From: Archangium violaceum
GTDB taxonomy: Bacteria; Myxococcota; Myxococcia; Myxococcales; Myxococcaceae
NCBI RefSeq assembly: GCF_016859125.1
Contig: NZ_CP069338.1
Location: 5,519,501 to 5,583,500 of the forward strand
Reading direction: 5' to 3'
Length of the DNA: 64,000 bases
Below are positions 53,450 through 61,370 of this stretch, one piece after another. The notes beneath the pieces are model-generated. The model had not been told where the DNA came from, made no database searches, and saw only the letters and a list, made by a program, of their open reading frames with translations. The position numbers and the translations under genes are program-made. Positions within the stretch are counted from its first letter, which is position 1. Each line of letters starts with the position of its first letter.

Positions 53450-54568
53450 ATGAACAAGCAACAGGCACGGGAGTTGGAGCCCCATGTGTTGGTCCTCGAT
53501 ACGCAGCAGAGCTACAAGCGCCTGGAGGAAGACGCGCTCATCCGGGTGGTCCGGGAGGAATGCCGGCACTTCGTCGCCCACCGTCTCCCCTACAGGCTCT
53601 CCCCGGTCATCCTCGGCGTTCCCGGGCTGCTGCTCCACCTGTTCCTGCTCGCCGCCGTCCATACCTTCGAGCGCGCGCGGTGGATGTATGCGCTCTGGGT
53701 GGTCTGCCGGGTGCTCCACTTCTGTCTGGACGCCATGGACGGCACCCAGGCCCGGCGCAACGGGACCCAATCGACCGCACGCCACTTCTGGGACCATTGG
53801 GTCGACGTCATGAACTCGGCGATGGCGGTGCTGATCGTGGCCGCGATCGGTCCCCGGCAGGGCGTCTATTTCCTGCCCTACATCCTGCTGACAGCCACCG
53901 GGCAACTGTTCTTCTACCTCGGGCTGTGCCGCTACTTCGCGACGGGCGTCATGAGGGAGCCCTACATCAACCACCTCTGGAACTATGTCTTCTGTCTATT
54001 CCTGGGATTGTCGGTCTGCGTCGGTGACGTGGCGATCCTCGAGGAGCCCGGCTTCCAGCTCACCTACACGTGTTTGAGTATCGTGGCCTTCGGCGCTGGC
54101 TTCTGGTCGCTGTTGCAGGACCTCGTGCTCATGTACCGCTCGCCGCTCTCCTCGCTTCGCTTCTACGTGCGGATCCTCACGGCGCCGGTGCTCATCCTCG
54201 GCCTGTACGGGGTCTGGCTCCGGGACTGGAGCGATGTCTTCTCCGCCCGGGCCCTGGTCTCCCTCGCCATGAGCAGCCTCGCGGTGGGCGTCCATGCGCG
54301 CCAGCTCGTCAACAAGCCTCCGGCGTGGCTGACCGTGGAGAGCGCGCTGTTCCTCCTGGTACTTCCCCTGTCGTGGTTGCCCCCGGCGCTCCAGCCAGCT
54401 CTCCACCGCGGACTGCTGCTGGTGATGGTGCTGACGATGGTCGTCAGCATGTTCCGGTATCTCCGGGCGATGATTGCTCAGTACCCGGAGATCGGATTCC
54501 CGCTGATCTGGTTGCCGTCGACGCACAGGCTCGTGCTCCAGCACGTGAGCAACAAGCTCGCGGCATGA
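53450..54568 (+). CDS. CDP-alcohol phosphotransferase, choline/ethanolamine phosphotransferase-like
   Basis: A 372-residue integral membrane protein with ~8-10 helices. The family motif D-G-x2-A-R-x8-G-x3-D-x3-D is read as D97-G-T-Q-A-R102, then D115 and D119 (WDHWVD). The central Gly is replaced by R111, while all metal-binding Asp are kept. The DGTQARR wording is closer to eukaryotic CPT/EPT enzymes (DGKQARR) than to bacterial PgsA or PssA. I infer transfer of a phospho-alcohol from a CDP-alcohol to a lipid in the inner membrane; the substrate is open. It starts at an ATG after an inverted repeat and a CRP-type site. Convergent with the lactonase. Confidence 0.82.
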   Translation: MNKQQARELEPHVLVLDTQQSYKRLEEDALIRVVREECRHFVAHRLPYRLSPVILGVPGLLLHLFLLAAVHTFERARWMYALWVVCRVLHFCLDAMDGTQARRNGTQSTARHFWDHWVDVMNSAMAVLIVAAIGPRQGVYFLPYILLTATGQLFFYLGLCRYFATGVMREPYINHLWNYVFCLFLGLSVCVGDVAILEEPGFQLTYTCLSIVAFGAGFWSLLQDLVLMYRSPLSSLRFYVRILTAPVLILGLYGVWLRDWSDVFSARALVSLAMSSLAVGVHARQLVNKPPAWLTVESALFLLVLPLSWLPPALQPALHRGLLLVMVLTMVVSMFRYLRAMIAQYPEIGFPLIWLPSTHRLVLQHVSNKLAA

Positions 54569-54593
54569 AGGGTGGCCTGTTGGGTCGCCTGTC

Positions 54594-55790
54594 TCAGACC
54601 GAAGGAGGCACCACCAACAGGCACGTCGGCGCGGGAACCGCCAGGGGTTGGCCGACGGGCGTCAGCTTCCCGGTCTGTGCGTTCCTCTGGAAGGTGATGA
54701 CGCTGTTGTCCTTCTGGTTGGCCACCAGCAGATACGTGCCCGTCGGATCGATGGCGAAGTTGCGAGGCCATTTGACGCGCGTGGTCACGTGCTCCACGTA
54801 GGTTAGCGTCCCCTCCGAATCGATGGAGTAGACCACGATGCTGTCGTGGCCACGGTTGGAGCCATACAGGAAGCGGCCATCGGGGCTGACGTGGATGTCC
54901 CCGCAGTCATTGGACCGGTTGTAGCCATCGGGCAGGGTGGTGAGCGTCTGCAACGCCGTCAGCGTCCCCTGGGCCGCGTCGTAGGCGTAGGCCGTGATGG
55001 TGGAGTCCAGCTCGTTGATGGAGAAGACGAAGCGTCCGTTGGGGTGAAAGGTCAGATGGCGCGGTCCCGCTCCCGGCTTGCTGGAGACAAAGGGCGGCGT
55101 GCCGGGCGTGAGCTTTCCCTGCTGCTCGTCGAACCGATAGAGCATGATCTTGTCCGTCCCCAGGTCCGACACGAAGGCATACCGGTTGGCGGCATCCAGG
55201 CGGATCTGGTGGGCGTGCGGAGCTTCCTGTCTCTGGGCATTGGGCCCCGAGCCCTCGTGCTGCTTCTTGTCGACGGCGGTGCCCAATCCTCCGCCCTCTT
55301 GAATGGGGAGGACGGCGACATTTCCGCCGACGTAATTGGCGACCAGGACGAAGCCACCCTTCGCATCCACATCCAGGTAGCAGGGCGCACCGCCCTCGGA
55401 GGGGCGCTGGTTGATGAAGGTCAGCTCCCGGCTCTGGGGATTGATGGCGAAGGCACTCACGGCTCCGCTGGGTTGGCCCTCGAACTCCGTCAATTCATTG
55501 ACGGCGTAGAGGTAGCGGCCCTTCGGCTCCAGGGCCAGGTAGGAGGGCTCGGCCACGCCCCGGGTGACACCCACCCGCTCGAGGGCGCCCGTGGCCATGT
55601 CCAACCGGCAGAGATAGATGCCCTCGCTGCCGCCCGAGGTGTAGGTGCCCACGTAGATCCAGAGCTCCTTGGGCGTCTGTGGCGCGCGTATCGGCATCGA
55701 CGGCTTCTCCGTGCAGGACAGGATCAGGCTCGCCGTTCCCATCGCCGTGAGGTGGATGAAGTCGCGACGCGTCGGATTCGTCTCGTTCAT
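54594..55790 (-). CDS. Secreted lactonase-family beta-propeller (6-phosphogluconolactonase type)
   Basis: A 398-residue protein of the Lactonase/YbhE seven-bladed propeller family. The N-terminus MNETNPTRRDFIHL and the following hydrophobic stretch ending SLILSC give a twin-arginine signal with a lipobox, so it is probably a Tat-exported lipoprotein with the lipidated Cys at 26. Family blades are seen in YVGTYTSGGSEGIYLC, GGAPCYLDVDAKGGFVLVAN, PHAHQIRLDAANRYAFVSDL and GAGPRHLTFHPNGRFVF. Export argues against a role on cytoplasmic 6-phosphogluconolactone; the substrate is unknown. The ATG at 55790 is chosen because it begins the Tat signal. Confidence 0.85.
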   Translation of the reverse strand: MNETNPTRRDFIHLTAMGTASLILSCTEKPSMPIRAPQTPKELWIYVGTYTSGGSEGIYLCRLDMATGALERVGVTRGVAEPSYLALEPKGRYLYAVNELTEFEGQPSGAVSAFAINPQSRELTFINQRPSEGGAPCYLDVDAKGGFVLVANYVGGNVAVLPIQEGGGLGTAVDKKQHEGSGPNAQRQEAPHAHQIRLDAANRYAFVSDLGTDKIMLYRFDEQQGKLTPGTPPFVSSKPGAGPRHLTFHPNGRFVFSINELDSTITAYAYDAAQGTLTALQTLTTLPDGYNRSNDCGDIHVSPDGRFLYGSNRGHDSIVVYSIDSEGTLTYVEHVTTRVKWPRNFAIDPTGTYLLVANQKDNSVITFQRNAQTGKLTPVGQPLAVPAPTCLLVVPPSV

Positions 55791-55937
55791 GCGCGGATTG
55801 AAAGCAGAGAAATCCGCGAGTGCCAACAAAGCAGTCCCTGTTCGGGCCCACGAGCCGTTCACCCCTGGCGTTATGTTGCTGTATCGCGGTGGGCCTCGAC
55901 CGGGAGCCGGACCCGGAAGCCGCCGCCCCTCTGTCAT

Positions 55938-56441
55938 TCATTGAAACCCCTGCACGGACGAGGCGAGGGCGCGGAAGGCCAGCACGGTGAGCATCACTCC
56001 CAGCGCCAGCAGCGCCACCAGCGCCACGATGACCCCGAGCACCCACGCACGGCTGGCGCGGCGGGTGGCGTTGGGGGCCGACAGGTGCTCCTCGAGCAGA
56101 CGCACGTTGCGCGTGTTGGCCTTCCAGGCCGCGTCGAAGATATCGCCAAGGAAGGGCACCGCGCCCACGAGTGCCTCCAGCGCCACGTTACCGAGCATGC
56201 GCGCCAACACCTCGCGCGAGGCGCCCAAGCGCACCGCCTGCAGGACGATATAGGAGGAGATCAGGGCTCCGGCCCAATCGCCCACGCCCGGCACCAGGCC
56301 CAGCACGGCGTCCCAGCCGATGCGAATGCCCCCGGGTAACCGGATGGAGGTGTCCAACTGTTGTGCCAGGCGGCGCACCTGGTCGAGTGCGGCGGGCTCG
56401 GAGGGAGGGCGGCTCATGGGCGCGGCAGGAGATGGGCTCAT
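55938..56441 (-). CDS. DUF4112 membrane protein
   Basis: A 167-residue protein of the DUF4112 family. The signature stretch is LDTSIRLPGGIRIGWDAVLGLVPGVGDWAGAL followed by VPFLGDIFDAAWKANTRNVRLL (read in parts at residues ~28-60 and ~95-118). One or two membrane segments lie at ~130-160 (AWVLGVIVALVALLALGVML). The function of the family is unknown. An in-frame ATG eight codons later could also be the start. Confidence 0.88.
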   Translation of the reverse strand: MSPSPAAPMSRPPSEPAALDQVRRLAQQLDTSIRLPGGIRIGWDAVLGLVPGVGDWAGALISSYIVLQAVRLGASREVLARMLGNVALEALVGAVPFLGDIFDAAWKANTRNVRLLEEHLSAPNATRRASRAWVLGVIVALVALLALGVMLTVLAFRALASSVQGFQ

Positions 56442-56566
56442 TCGCTCCGGGCAGAGGAACCTTCCCGCGGGCGTTCGTCAACGCCGGTCCGCGCCCGTCA
56501 TCGGGTACGCCACAGTCAGGCGCGCCTTGTACGTCCGGTCCGCGGGGATACACTCGCTGGCAATTC

Positions 56567-56863
56567 ATGGACATCTCAATCTATCAAGCCCGCGTTCCCG
56601 TATTGACTCACATGCTGCGGAATCTGGGTCATATCCTTCAAAAGGCAGCCACCTTCTCGGTGCGGGAACGGATGGGCCCTGAGCTCCTCCTGGAGCGGCG
56701 CCTCCACCCGGATATGTTTCCCCTCTCGAGACAGGTGGAGATCGTCGTCGCCGGCGCGAAGGGGAGCGTCGCTCGTCTGGCGGGTCGTCTGGCTCCGGAT
56801 GACGAGTCTCCAGAGTTCGCGGTCTTCAACCGGCGCGAGCGCGCGCTCGATCCGCCACTATGA
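56567..56863 (+). pseudogene. DUF1993 protein, C-terminal half lost
   Basis: The frame opens MDISIYQARVPVLTHMLRNL and continues with HPDMFPLSRQVEIVVAGAKG and SVARLAGR. This is the N-terminal half of the DUF1993 family, normally ~165-170 residues. After about residue 80 the homology fades and the frame runs into MerR-type DNA read out of frame, ending at 56863. A deletion appears to have joined this gene to the next one near 56800-56820. The remaining ~98-residue product is probably not functional. Confidence 0.7.
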
Positions 56864-57155
56864 AAAGGCAGGGCTGCTCGTTTCGAGCCGCCGGGACAAG
56901 GGTTACCGCGAGTTCGGTCCCGAGGTCGTGCTTCGGGTCCAACACATCGTTCGTATGATCCGCCTGGGCTTCTCTCTCGAGGAGATCGCCGCCTTCCCCC
57001 CGTGCATGTTCACGAGCGCTTCGACCGTCATCTGCCCGCATGCGTTCGCGGCGCACCAGGAGAAGCTCTCCGACATCGAGCGATAGCTCGCCGAGTTGGA
57101 GTCACGTCGCGCCCGGCTCATCGAGACACTCGAGGACGCCTCCCGCGGACGAGGA
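56799..57155 (+). pseudogene. MerR-family regulator remnant, 5' truncated with in-frame stop
   Basis: From ~56815 the frame reads TGASARSIRHYEKAGLLVSS, RDKGYREFGPEVVLRVQHIV and RLGFSLEEIAAFPPC, a MerR winged helix. The first ~10 residues of the domain and the native start are missing at the junction with the DUF1993 remnant. A TAG at 57084-57086 interrupts the C-terminal coiled coil; after it LAELESRRARLIETLEDASR continues in frame to TGA at 57153-57155. The TAG sits where a Gln (CAG) would be expected, so one C-to-T change explains it. Confidence 0.72.
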
Positions 57156-57159
57156 TGAC

Positions 57160-57582
57160 ATGCTGCCCGAGGCGAAGACCGGCTACGGAGAGAATCTCTT
57201 CCTGGGCAACCCGGTGGAGTTGGGGGCGGTCCGAATCAATCCGCGCGGGGATGCCTCGTACATGGAGGCATTGCGCGCGGCCTATTACAACGACGTGGAG
57301 CCTCGTGAGTTCCTGCCCTTCGCGCTCACGCCCGGCCTCCCCCTCGCCCTGTGGACGTCCGAGGTCACCGTGACGCGCGAGCGCTGGGGCCGTATCCCGC
57401 GCAGCTACATCCGCTGTACGAAGGAGCGCGCCATGGCCCCCGCCCTCCAGGACCTGATGATCCGCGAGGCGGACGCCTTCACGCCCGACAACCGCTTCGA
57501 GCAGAAGACCCTGGAGGCCAGCCACTCGCCCTTCGCGTCGCAGCCGGCGCGGCTCGCCGAGCTCCTGGCGGGGCTGAGCTGA
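57160..57582 (+). pseudogene. Alpha/beta hydrolase remnant, N-terminal half lost
   Basis: The 140 residues from ATG 57160 match the second half of an alpha/beta hydrolase of the hydroxynitrile-lyase/methyl-esterase-like type: GRIPRSYIRCTKERAMAPAL, MIREADAFTPDNRFEQ and the catalytic His in ASHSPFASQPARLAELL. The nucleophile elbow and first strands are absent, because the MerR remnant ends right before it. It cannot be an active hydrolase as it stands. With the two preceding fragments it makes three truncated genes in ~1 kb. Confidence 0.7.
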
Positions 57583-57661
57583 CGCGACCGAAATATTTCG
57601 ACATCTCTCCGGCCCGAATAGGGCCCGGACTCCCCCGTCAGAAGGGTCACAACACGGAGCG

Positions 57662-57696
57662 AGAGGCCCTCTCGGTGGTTGTTCGAAGGGCCTCTT
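57662..57696. promoter_or_regulatory. Inverted repeat in the leader of the Arg/Glu repeat protein
   Basis: AGAGGCCCT and AGGGCCTCT form a perfect 9-bp inverted repeat around 17 bases, about 35 bp before the ATG at 57732. It could be a leader hairpin or an operator. A separate perfect 12-bp palindrome, CGAAATATTTCG, lies at ~57589-57600. Confidence 0.35.
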
Positions 57697-57731
57697 CTCC
57701 ACCCCAGGACACCTGTCTGGAGGAGCCCGTC

Positions 57732-58172
57732 ATGAAGACCCTGTTCAAGTGGATGTCCGTTGCTTTCGCCGTGTACGCGAGCACGCCAGCGCTGGCGGAT
57801 GCGCGGCACGACCACCCCGCCAACCACAACCCGGGCACGGTGGATCGGGCGAACCGGGAGCGCGCGGAGCGGGAGCGGCGAGAGCGTGAGGCCCGGGAGC
57901 GGCGAGAGCGTGAGGCCCGGGAGCGTGCGGAGCGGGAGCGGCGAGAGCGTGAGGCCCGGGAGCGTGCGGAGCGGGAGCGGCGAGAGCGTGAGGCTCGGGA
58001 GCGCGCGGAGCGGGAGCGGCGAGAGCGTGAGGCTCGGGAGCGCGCGGAGCGGGAGCGGCGAGAGCGTGAGGCCCGGGAGCGGCGAGAGCGTGAGGCCCGG
58101 GAGCGTGCGGAGCGGGAGCGGCGTGAGCACGATGGGCGCGTGCACGGTGCCTCCCCGGTGGATGGCCGTTGA
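57732..58172 (+). CDS. Secreted Arg/Glu repeat protein, predicted single alpha-helix
   Basis: A 146-residue protein with a signal peptide (MKTLFKWMSVAFAVYASTPALA, cleavage near 22) and a short His/Asn-rich spacer. From ~42 to ~135 it is built almost only of Arg, Glu and Ala in repeats such as EREARERAERERR. The charge pattern (E and R at i, i+3/i+4) predicts a long, stable single alpha-helix of about 90 residues, roughly 13-14 nm, rather than a coiled coil, because hydrophobic heptad positions are missing. The DNA shows a 39-bp tandem repeat with a 24-bp variant. The last residues are HGASPVDGR. I infer a periplasmic or surface spacer; no family is recognised. Confidence 0.75.
   Translation: MKTLFKWMSVAFAVYASTPALADARHDHPANHNPGTVDRANRERAERERREREARERREREARERAERERREREARERAERERREREARERAERERREREARERAERERREREARERREREARERAERERREHDGRVHGASPVDGR
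57855..58125 (+). repeat. 39-bp tandem repeats inside the Arg/Glu protein gene
   Basis: The unit, 39 bp starting GAGCGTGAGGCCCGGGAGCG, recurs with small changes (CCCGGG/CTCGGG, CGTGCG/CGCGCG) and with a shortened 24-bp form at both ends. Copy number may vary between strains. Confidence 0.8.
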
Positions 58173-58187
58173 AGTCCCGCTCGCGCC

Positions 58188-59663
58188 TCACGCCTCCACG
58201 CTCGCGCGGCGCCCGCCGATGCTGGCGCCCGCGTCGGGGGACATGCGCTGGTAGAGTGGCCCGGCCAGCATCGTCACCACGCCCACGGCGATGAAGGGGA
58301 GGATGAACTGGCGGGGCGTGAGGGGAGCGTCATCTCCTCCTCGCGCCAGTTGTAGCATCAGGCCGCCGAAGCTGATGCCCAGGCTCAGGCCCATCTGCTG
58401 GGTCACCACCGCCAGCGTGGAGGCGTTGCTCACCGTGGACGGAGGGATGTCCGCGTAGGCCACGGTGTTGAGCGAGGTGAACTGCATGGAGCGCATGAAT
58501 CCGCCAATGGCCAGGATGATGACCATGAGCGCGACGGGCGTCGTTTCCCGGAAGAAGGCGGGAATGGCCGTCAGCACGGCGGTGACGACGTTGGAGAAGA
58601 TGAGGGTGGCGCGGAAGCCGAACCGCTTGACCACCGCGGGCGCCACGGGCTTGTACGACAGGGCTCCCACGCTCGTGCCGATGATCACCAGCCCGGCCTC
58701 GAACGGTCCCCATCCCAGTCCGACCTGGAAGAGCAGCGGCAACAGGAAGGGCGTCGCGCCCAGCCCCACCCGCACCAGGGTCCCACCCATCAGGCTCGCC
58801 CGGTAGGTGGCGAAGCGCACCAGGCGGATGTTGAGCACGGGCCGCTCGATCCGCAGCGCGTGCCGGATGTAGGCCGCGCTCATCATCAGGGCGAGCACCG
58901 CGGCCCCTACCTGCAGGGAGACCGGAACGAGACCCATTCCCGCGGTCTCGGCCGCCACCATCAGCGCGGTGATGGCGATGGCCGCCAGGACGAAGCCCTT
59001 CACGTCGAACCGGCCCGGGTCTGGTTGGTGCAGGGGCGGCACGAAGCGCAGCACCGCGAGCATGCCCAGAATCCCCACGGGCACGTTGATGAAGAAGATC
59101 CACGGCCAGTCCGCGATGCGCAGGATGAAGCCGGCCAGGGGCGGCCCGACGAGGGGGCCCACCAGCGCGGGCATGGTGAACCAGCTCATCGCCGCCACGA
59201 GCCGCTCGCGCGGCGCCGAGCTCACCACGATCAGCCGGCCCACCGGCGTCATCAGCGCTCCACCGATGCCCTGGAGCGTGCGGAAGATGACGAGCTGGGG
59301 CAGCGACCGCGAGAAGCCGCACAGCACCGAGCCCACCAGGAACACCCCCATCGCGGTCATGAACACGCGGCGGGGCCCATACTTGTCGGCGATCCATCCG
59401 CTCGCGGGCGTGACCACCGCCAGCGCCAGGATGTAGGACGTCAGCGCCAGCTTCAGGTGGACCAGGTCACTGCCGAACGCCCTGGACAGCGTTGGCAGCG
59501 CGGTGGACAGCGCCGTGGAGTCGATGAACTCCATGAACAGCGCGCTGGCCACGGCGATGGAGGCCAGCCGGGTGCCGATCTCCGAGCCGGGAGGACTGTC
59601 CGTGGTGGGGGGAGAGGGACGGAGCACGCTCCCTGTTATGCGTCCGCCTCCCGGCTCTGTCAC
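58188..59663 (-). CDS. MFS multidrug-type exporter (DHA2-like)
   Basis: A 491-residue integral membrane protein with 12-14 helices. The major facilitator loop motif is GWIADKYGPRRVFM (motif A), and antiporter motif C is ALVGPLVGPPLAGFI. The N-terminal helix contains FMEFIDSTALSTALPTLS, typical of EmrB/QacA-type drug:proton antiporters. The substrate is unknown. It starts at a GTG (59663). No membrane-fusion partner is adjacent. It is convergent with the Arg/Glu repeat gene. Confidence 0.9.
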   Translation of the reverse strand: MTEPGGGRITGSVLRPSPPTTDSPPGSEIGTRLASIAVASALFMEFIDSTALSTALPTLSRAFGSDLVHLKLALTSYILALAVVTPASGWIADKYGPRRVFMTAMGVFLVGSVLCGFSRSLPQLVIFRTLQGIGGALMTPVGRLIVVSSAPRERLVAAMSWFTMPALVGPLVGPPLAGFILRIADWPWIFFINVPVGILGMLAVLRFVPPLHQPDPGRFDVKGFVLAAIAITALMVAAETAGMGLVPVSLQVGAAVLALMMSAAYIRHALRIERPVLNIRLVRFATYRASLMGGTLVRVGLGATPFLLPLLFQVGLGWGPFEAGLVIIGTSVGALSYKPVAPAVVKRFGFRATLIFSNVVTAVLTAIPAFFRETTPVALMVIILAIGGFMRSMQFTSLNTVAYADIPPSTVSNASTLAVVTQQMGLSLGISFGGLMLQLARGGDDAPLTPRQFILPFIAVGVVTMLAGPLYQRMSPDAGASIGGRRASVEA

Positions 59664-59734
59664 CCCTCGGCTTCGGGACCGCTGCGGGCGGTGTACCCGA
59701 GGTGATGGTCACTGACAGTTGCGCTCGCCGGGCC

Positions 59735-60763
59735 TCAGCGCCAGGGCTCCACCAGGATCTTCGCGTGCCGCTCGGGATTGCCCAGCTCCGTGAAGGCCTC
59801 CTTCACCCCTTCGAGCCCCACGCGGCCGGTGATGAGGGGCACCACGTCGAGCTCCCCCTCGGCCACGTGGCGCAGGGTGCGCGCGAACTCCTCGGGCGTG
59901 TAGGCCAGGGCGAACTGGAGTTGAAGCTCCTTGTAGATGCCCAGGAACGGCTCGATCTGGTCGCTCTGCATGCACACGCCCACCACGACGATGCGGGCCT
60001 GGGGCGGAGCGCCCTCGATGAGTTGCTGAAGCATGCCCGGCACCCCCACGCATTCGAAGAGCACCGCGGGCTTGACGGCCGCGTGCTCCGTCCACGTCTT
60101 GTAGGGAGAGCGCTCGGAGGGGTCGACGACGACATCCGCGCCCATCTTCTCCGCGAGCGCGCGGCGGGTGCGCGAGTAGTCGGCGGCGATGATGGGGTGC
60201 ACTCCCTCGAGCTTGAGGGCGGCGATGACCGCGAGGCCCACCGGCCCGCAGCCGATGACGAGCGGCACCTCACCCCCCTTCAGCGCGGCCTTCTCCACCG
60301 CGTGCACGCCCACGGCCATGGGCTCGACGAGGGCGGCGTGCTCGGAGGGCAGACCATTGGGCACCTCGAGCAGGAGCGCCTCGTCGAGGAGCATCTTCTG
60401 CGCGAAGCCTCCCGGCAACACGTTGGAATAGCCGAGGGTCCGCACCCCGTCCGCGCTCACCGTCAGCGGCATGCAGGTGACCCTCGTACCGGGCTTCAAC
60501 CGGCGCTCGCTGCCGGGGCCGTAGTCGAGCACCTCGGCGCAGAACTCGTGGCCGAGCACCACGTCGCGCGCGAGGTCCATCACCTCCGGGGCGTTCGCGC
60601 GCCGCATCGTCTCGGTGAAGGTGTGCGCGTGCTTGAAGACGTGGAGGTCGGACCCGCAGATGCCGCAGGCCAGTGATTTGACGAGCACCTGACCCTGTCC
60701 GGGGACTGGATCCGGCAGTGTGTCGACGACGAGGTCTCCCTTGCGGAAGATGGCGGCTTTCAT
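59735..60763 (-). CDS. Zinc-dependent alcohol dehydrogenase (MDR family)
   Basis: A 342-residue medium-chain dehydrogenase. The catalytic zinc ligands are in ACGICGSDLHVF and GHEFCAEV; the Rossmann motif is VIGCGPVGLAVIAAL. The structural zinc Cys cluster of classical enzymes is missing: the region after GSERRLKPGTRVTCMPL has no four-Cys loop, as in several bacterial subgroups. The substrate is unknown. I chose the ATG at 60763 (MKAAIFRKG) with GGGAG upstream. It is divergent from the NmrA remnant. Confidence 0.9.
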   Translation of the reverse strand: MKAAIFRKGDLVVDTLPDPVPGQGQVLVKSLACGICGSDLHVFKHAHTFTETMRRANAPEVMDLARDVVLGHEFCAEVLDYGPGSERRLKPGTRVTCMPLTVSADGVRTLGYSNVLPGGFAQKMLLDEALLLEVPNGLPSEHAALVEPMAVGVHAVEKAALKGGEVPLVIGCGPVGLAVIAALKLEGVHPIIAADYSRTRRALAEKMGADVVVDPSERSPYKTWTEHAAVKPAVLFECVGVPGMLQQLIEGAPPQARIVVVGVCMQSDQIEPFLGIYKELQLQFALAYTPEEFARTLRHVAEGELDVVPLITGRVGLEGVKEAFTELGNPERHAKILVEPWR

Positions 60764-60883
60764 CGTTTCGCTCCCCCTGGATGCGGAGGCCAGGTCGGCC
60801 CCCGGCGTGTTGGCGCCAGTTCCCGCGACGCTCGCGAAGCCTCGTATTCCTGTCAAGCCAGAGGGCTCGCGTCTGGCGGAACC

Positions 60884-61359
60884 GTCTGCTCTCACCGGTG
60901 GTGGGCTCGGGCGTGATGCCGAGCTTCATCGGTCCGTCCGACCGTCCGGTGCACATGGTGGCCACGCGGGACGTGGGCGGGCTGGCGGCCCGGTTGTTAC
61001 GCGAGCCCACGTTCGGCCAGCGCGTGGTGGAGCTGGCGGGCCCGGTGGATTACAGCCCGGACGAGGTGGCGGACACGCTGGCCCGGCTGCTCGGCCGGCC
61101 GGTGCGCGTGGCGGAGCACTCGCCCGCGGCCCTGGTCCCCATGCTCATGGGCATGGGTTTCTCGGCGGAGGTGGCGAACCTCAGGGCGGAGCTCGTCGAG
61201 GCCATCAACCGGGGCCGGCTCACCTTCGAGCATCCCAGCCACGTGGTGCGTGGCCGGACGACCCTGGACGAGGTGCTCGGAGGGCTGCTGCGTTCCATGG
61301 GCGCCCTGCCGCACAGGGGCGCTGGCGCCGAGGAGGGCTCGACGGCTTCGCCCTGGTGA
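60884..61359 (+). pseudogene. NmrA-like NAD(P)-binding protein remnant
   Basis: About 150 residues match the C-terminal part of an NmrA/atypical SDR protein: GVMPSFIGPSDRPVHMVATR, DVGGLAARLLREP, RVVELAGPVDYSPDEVADTL and the end FEHPSHVVRGRTTLDEVLGG. The N-terminal Rossmann half with the GxxGxxG motif is missing; upstream is only the start region of the divergent alcohol dehydrogenase. An ATG at 60917 could make a short protein, but it would have no cofactor site. It is most likely a truncated remnant. Confidence 0.65.
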
Positions 61360-61370
61360 ACACGATTCCG

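Noticed and set aside
57855-58125. Tandem repeats considered as a CRISPR array
   Set aside because: No unique spacers; the units are 39/24 bp, multiples of three, inside an open frame with a signal peptide.
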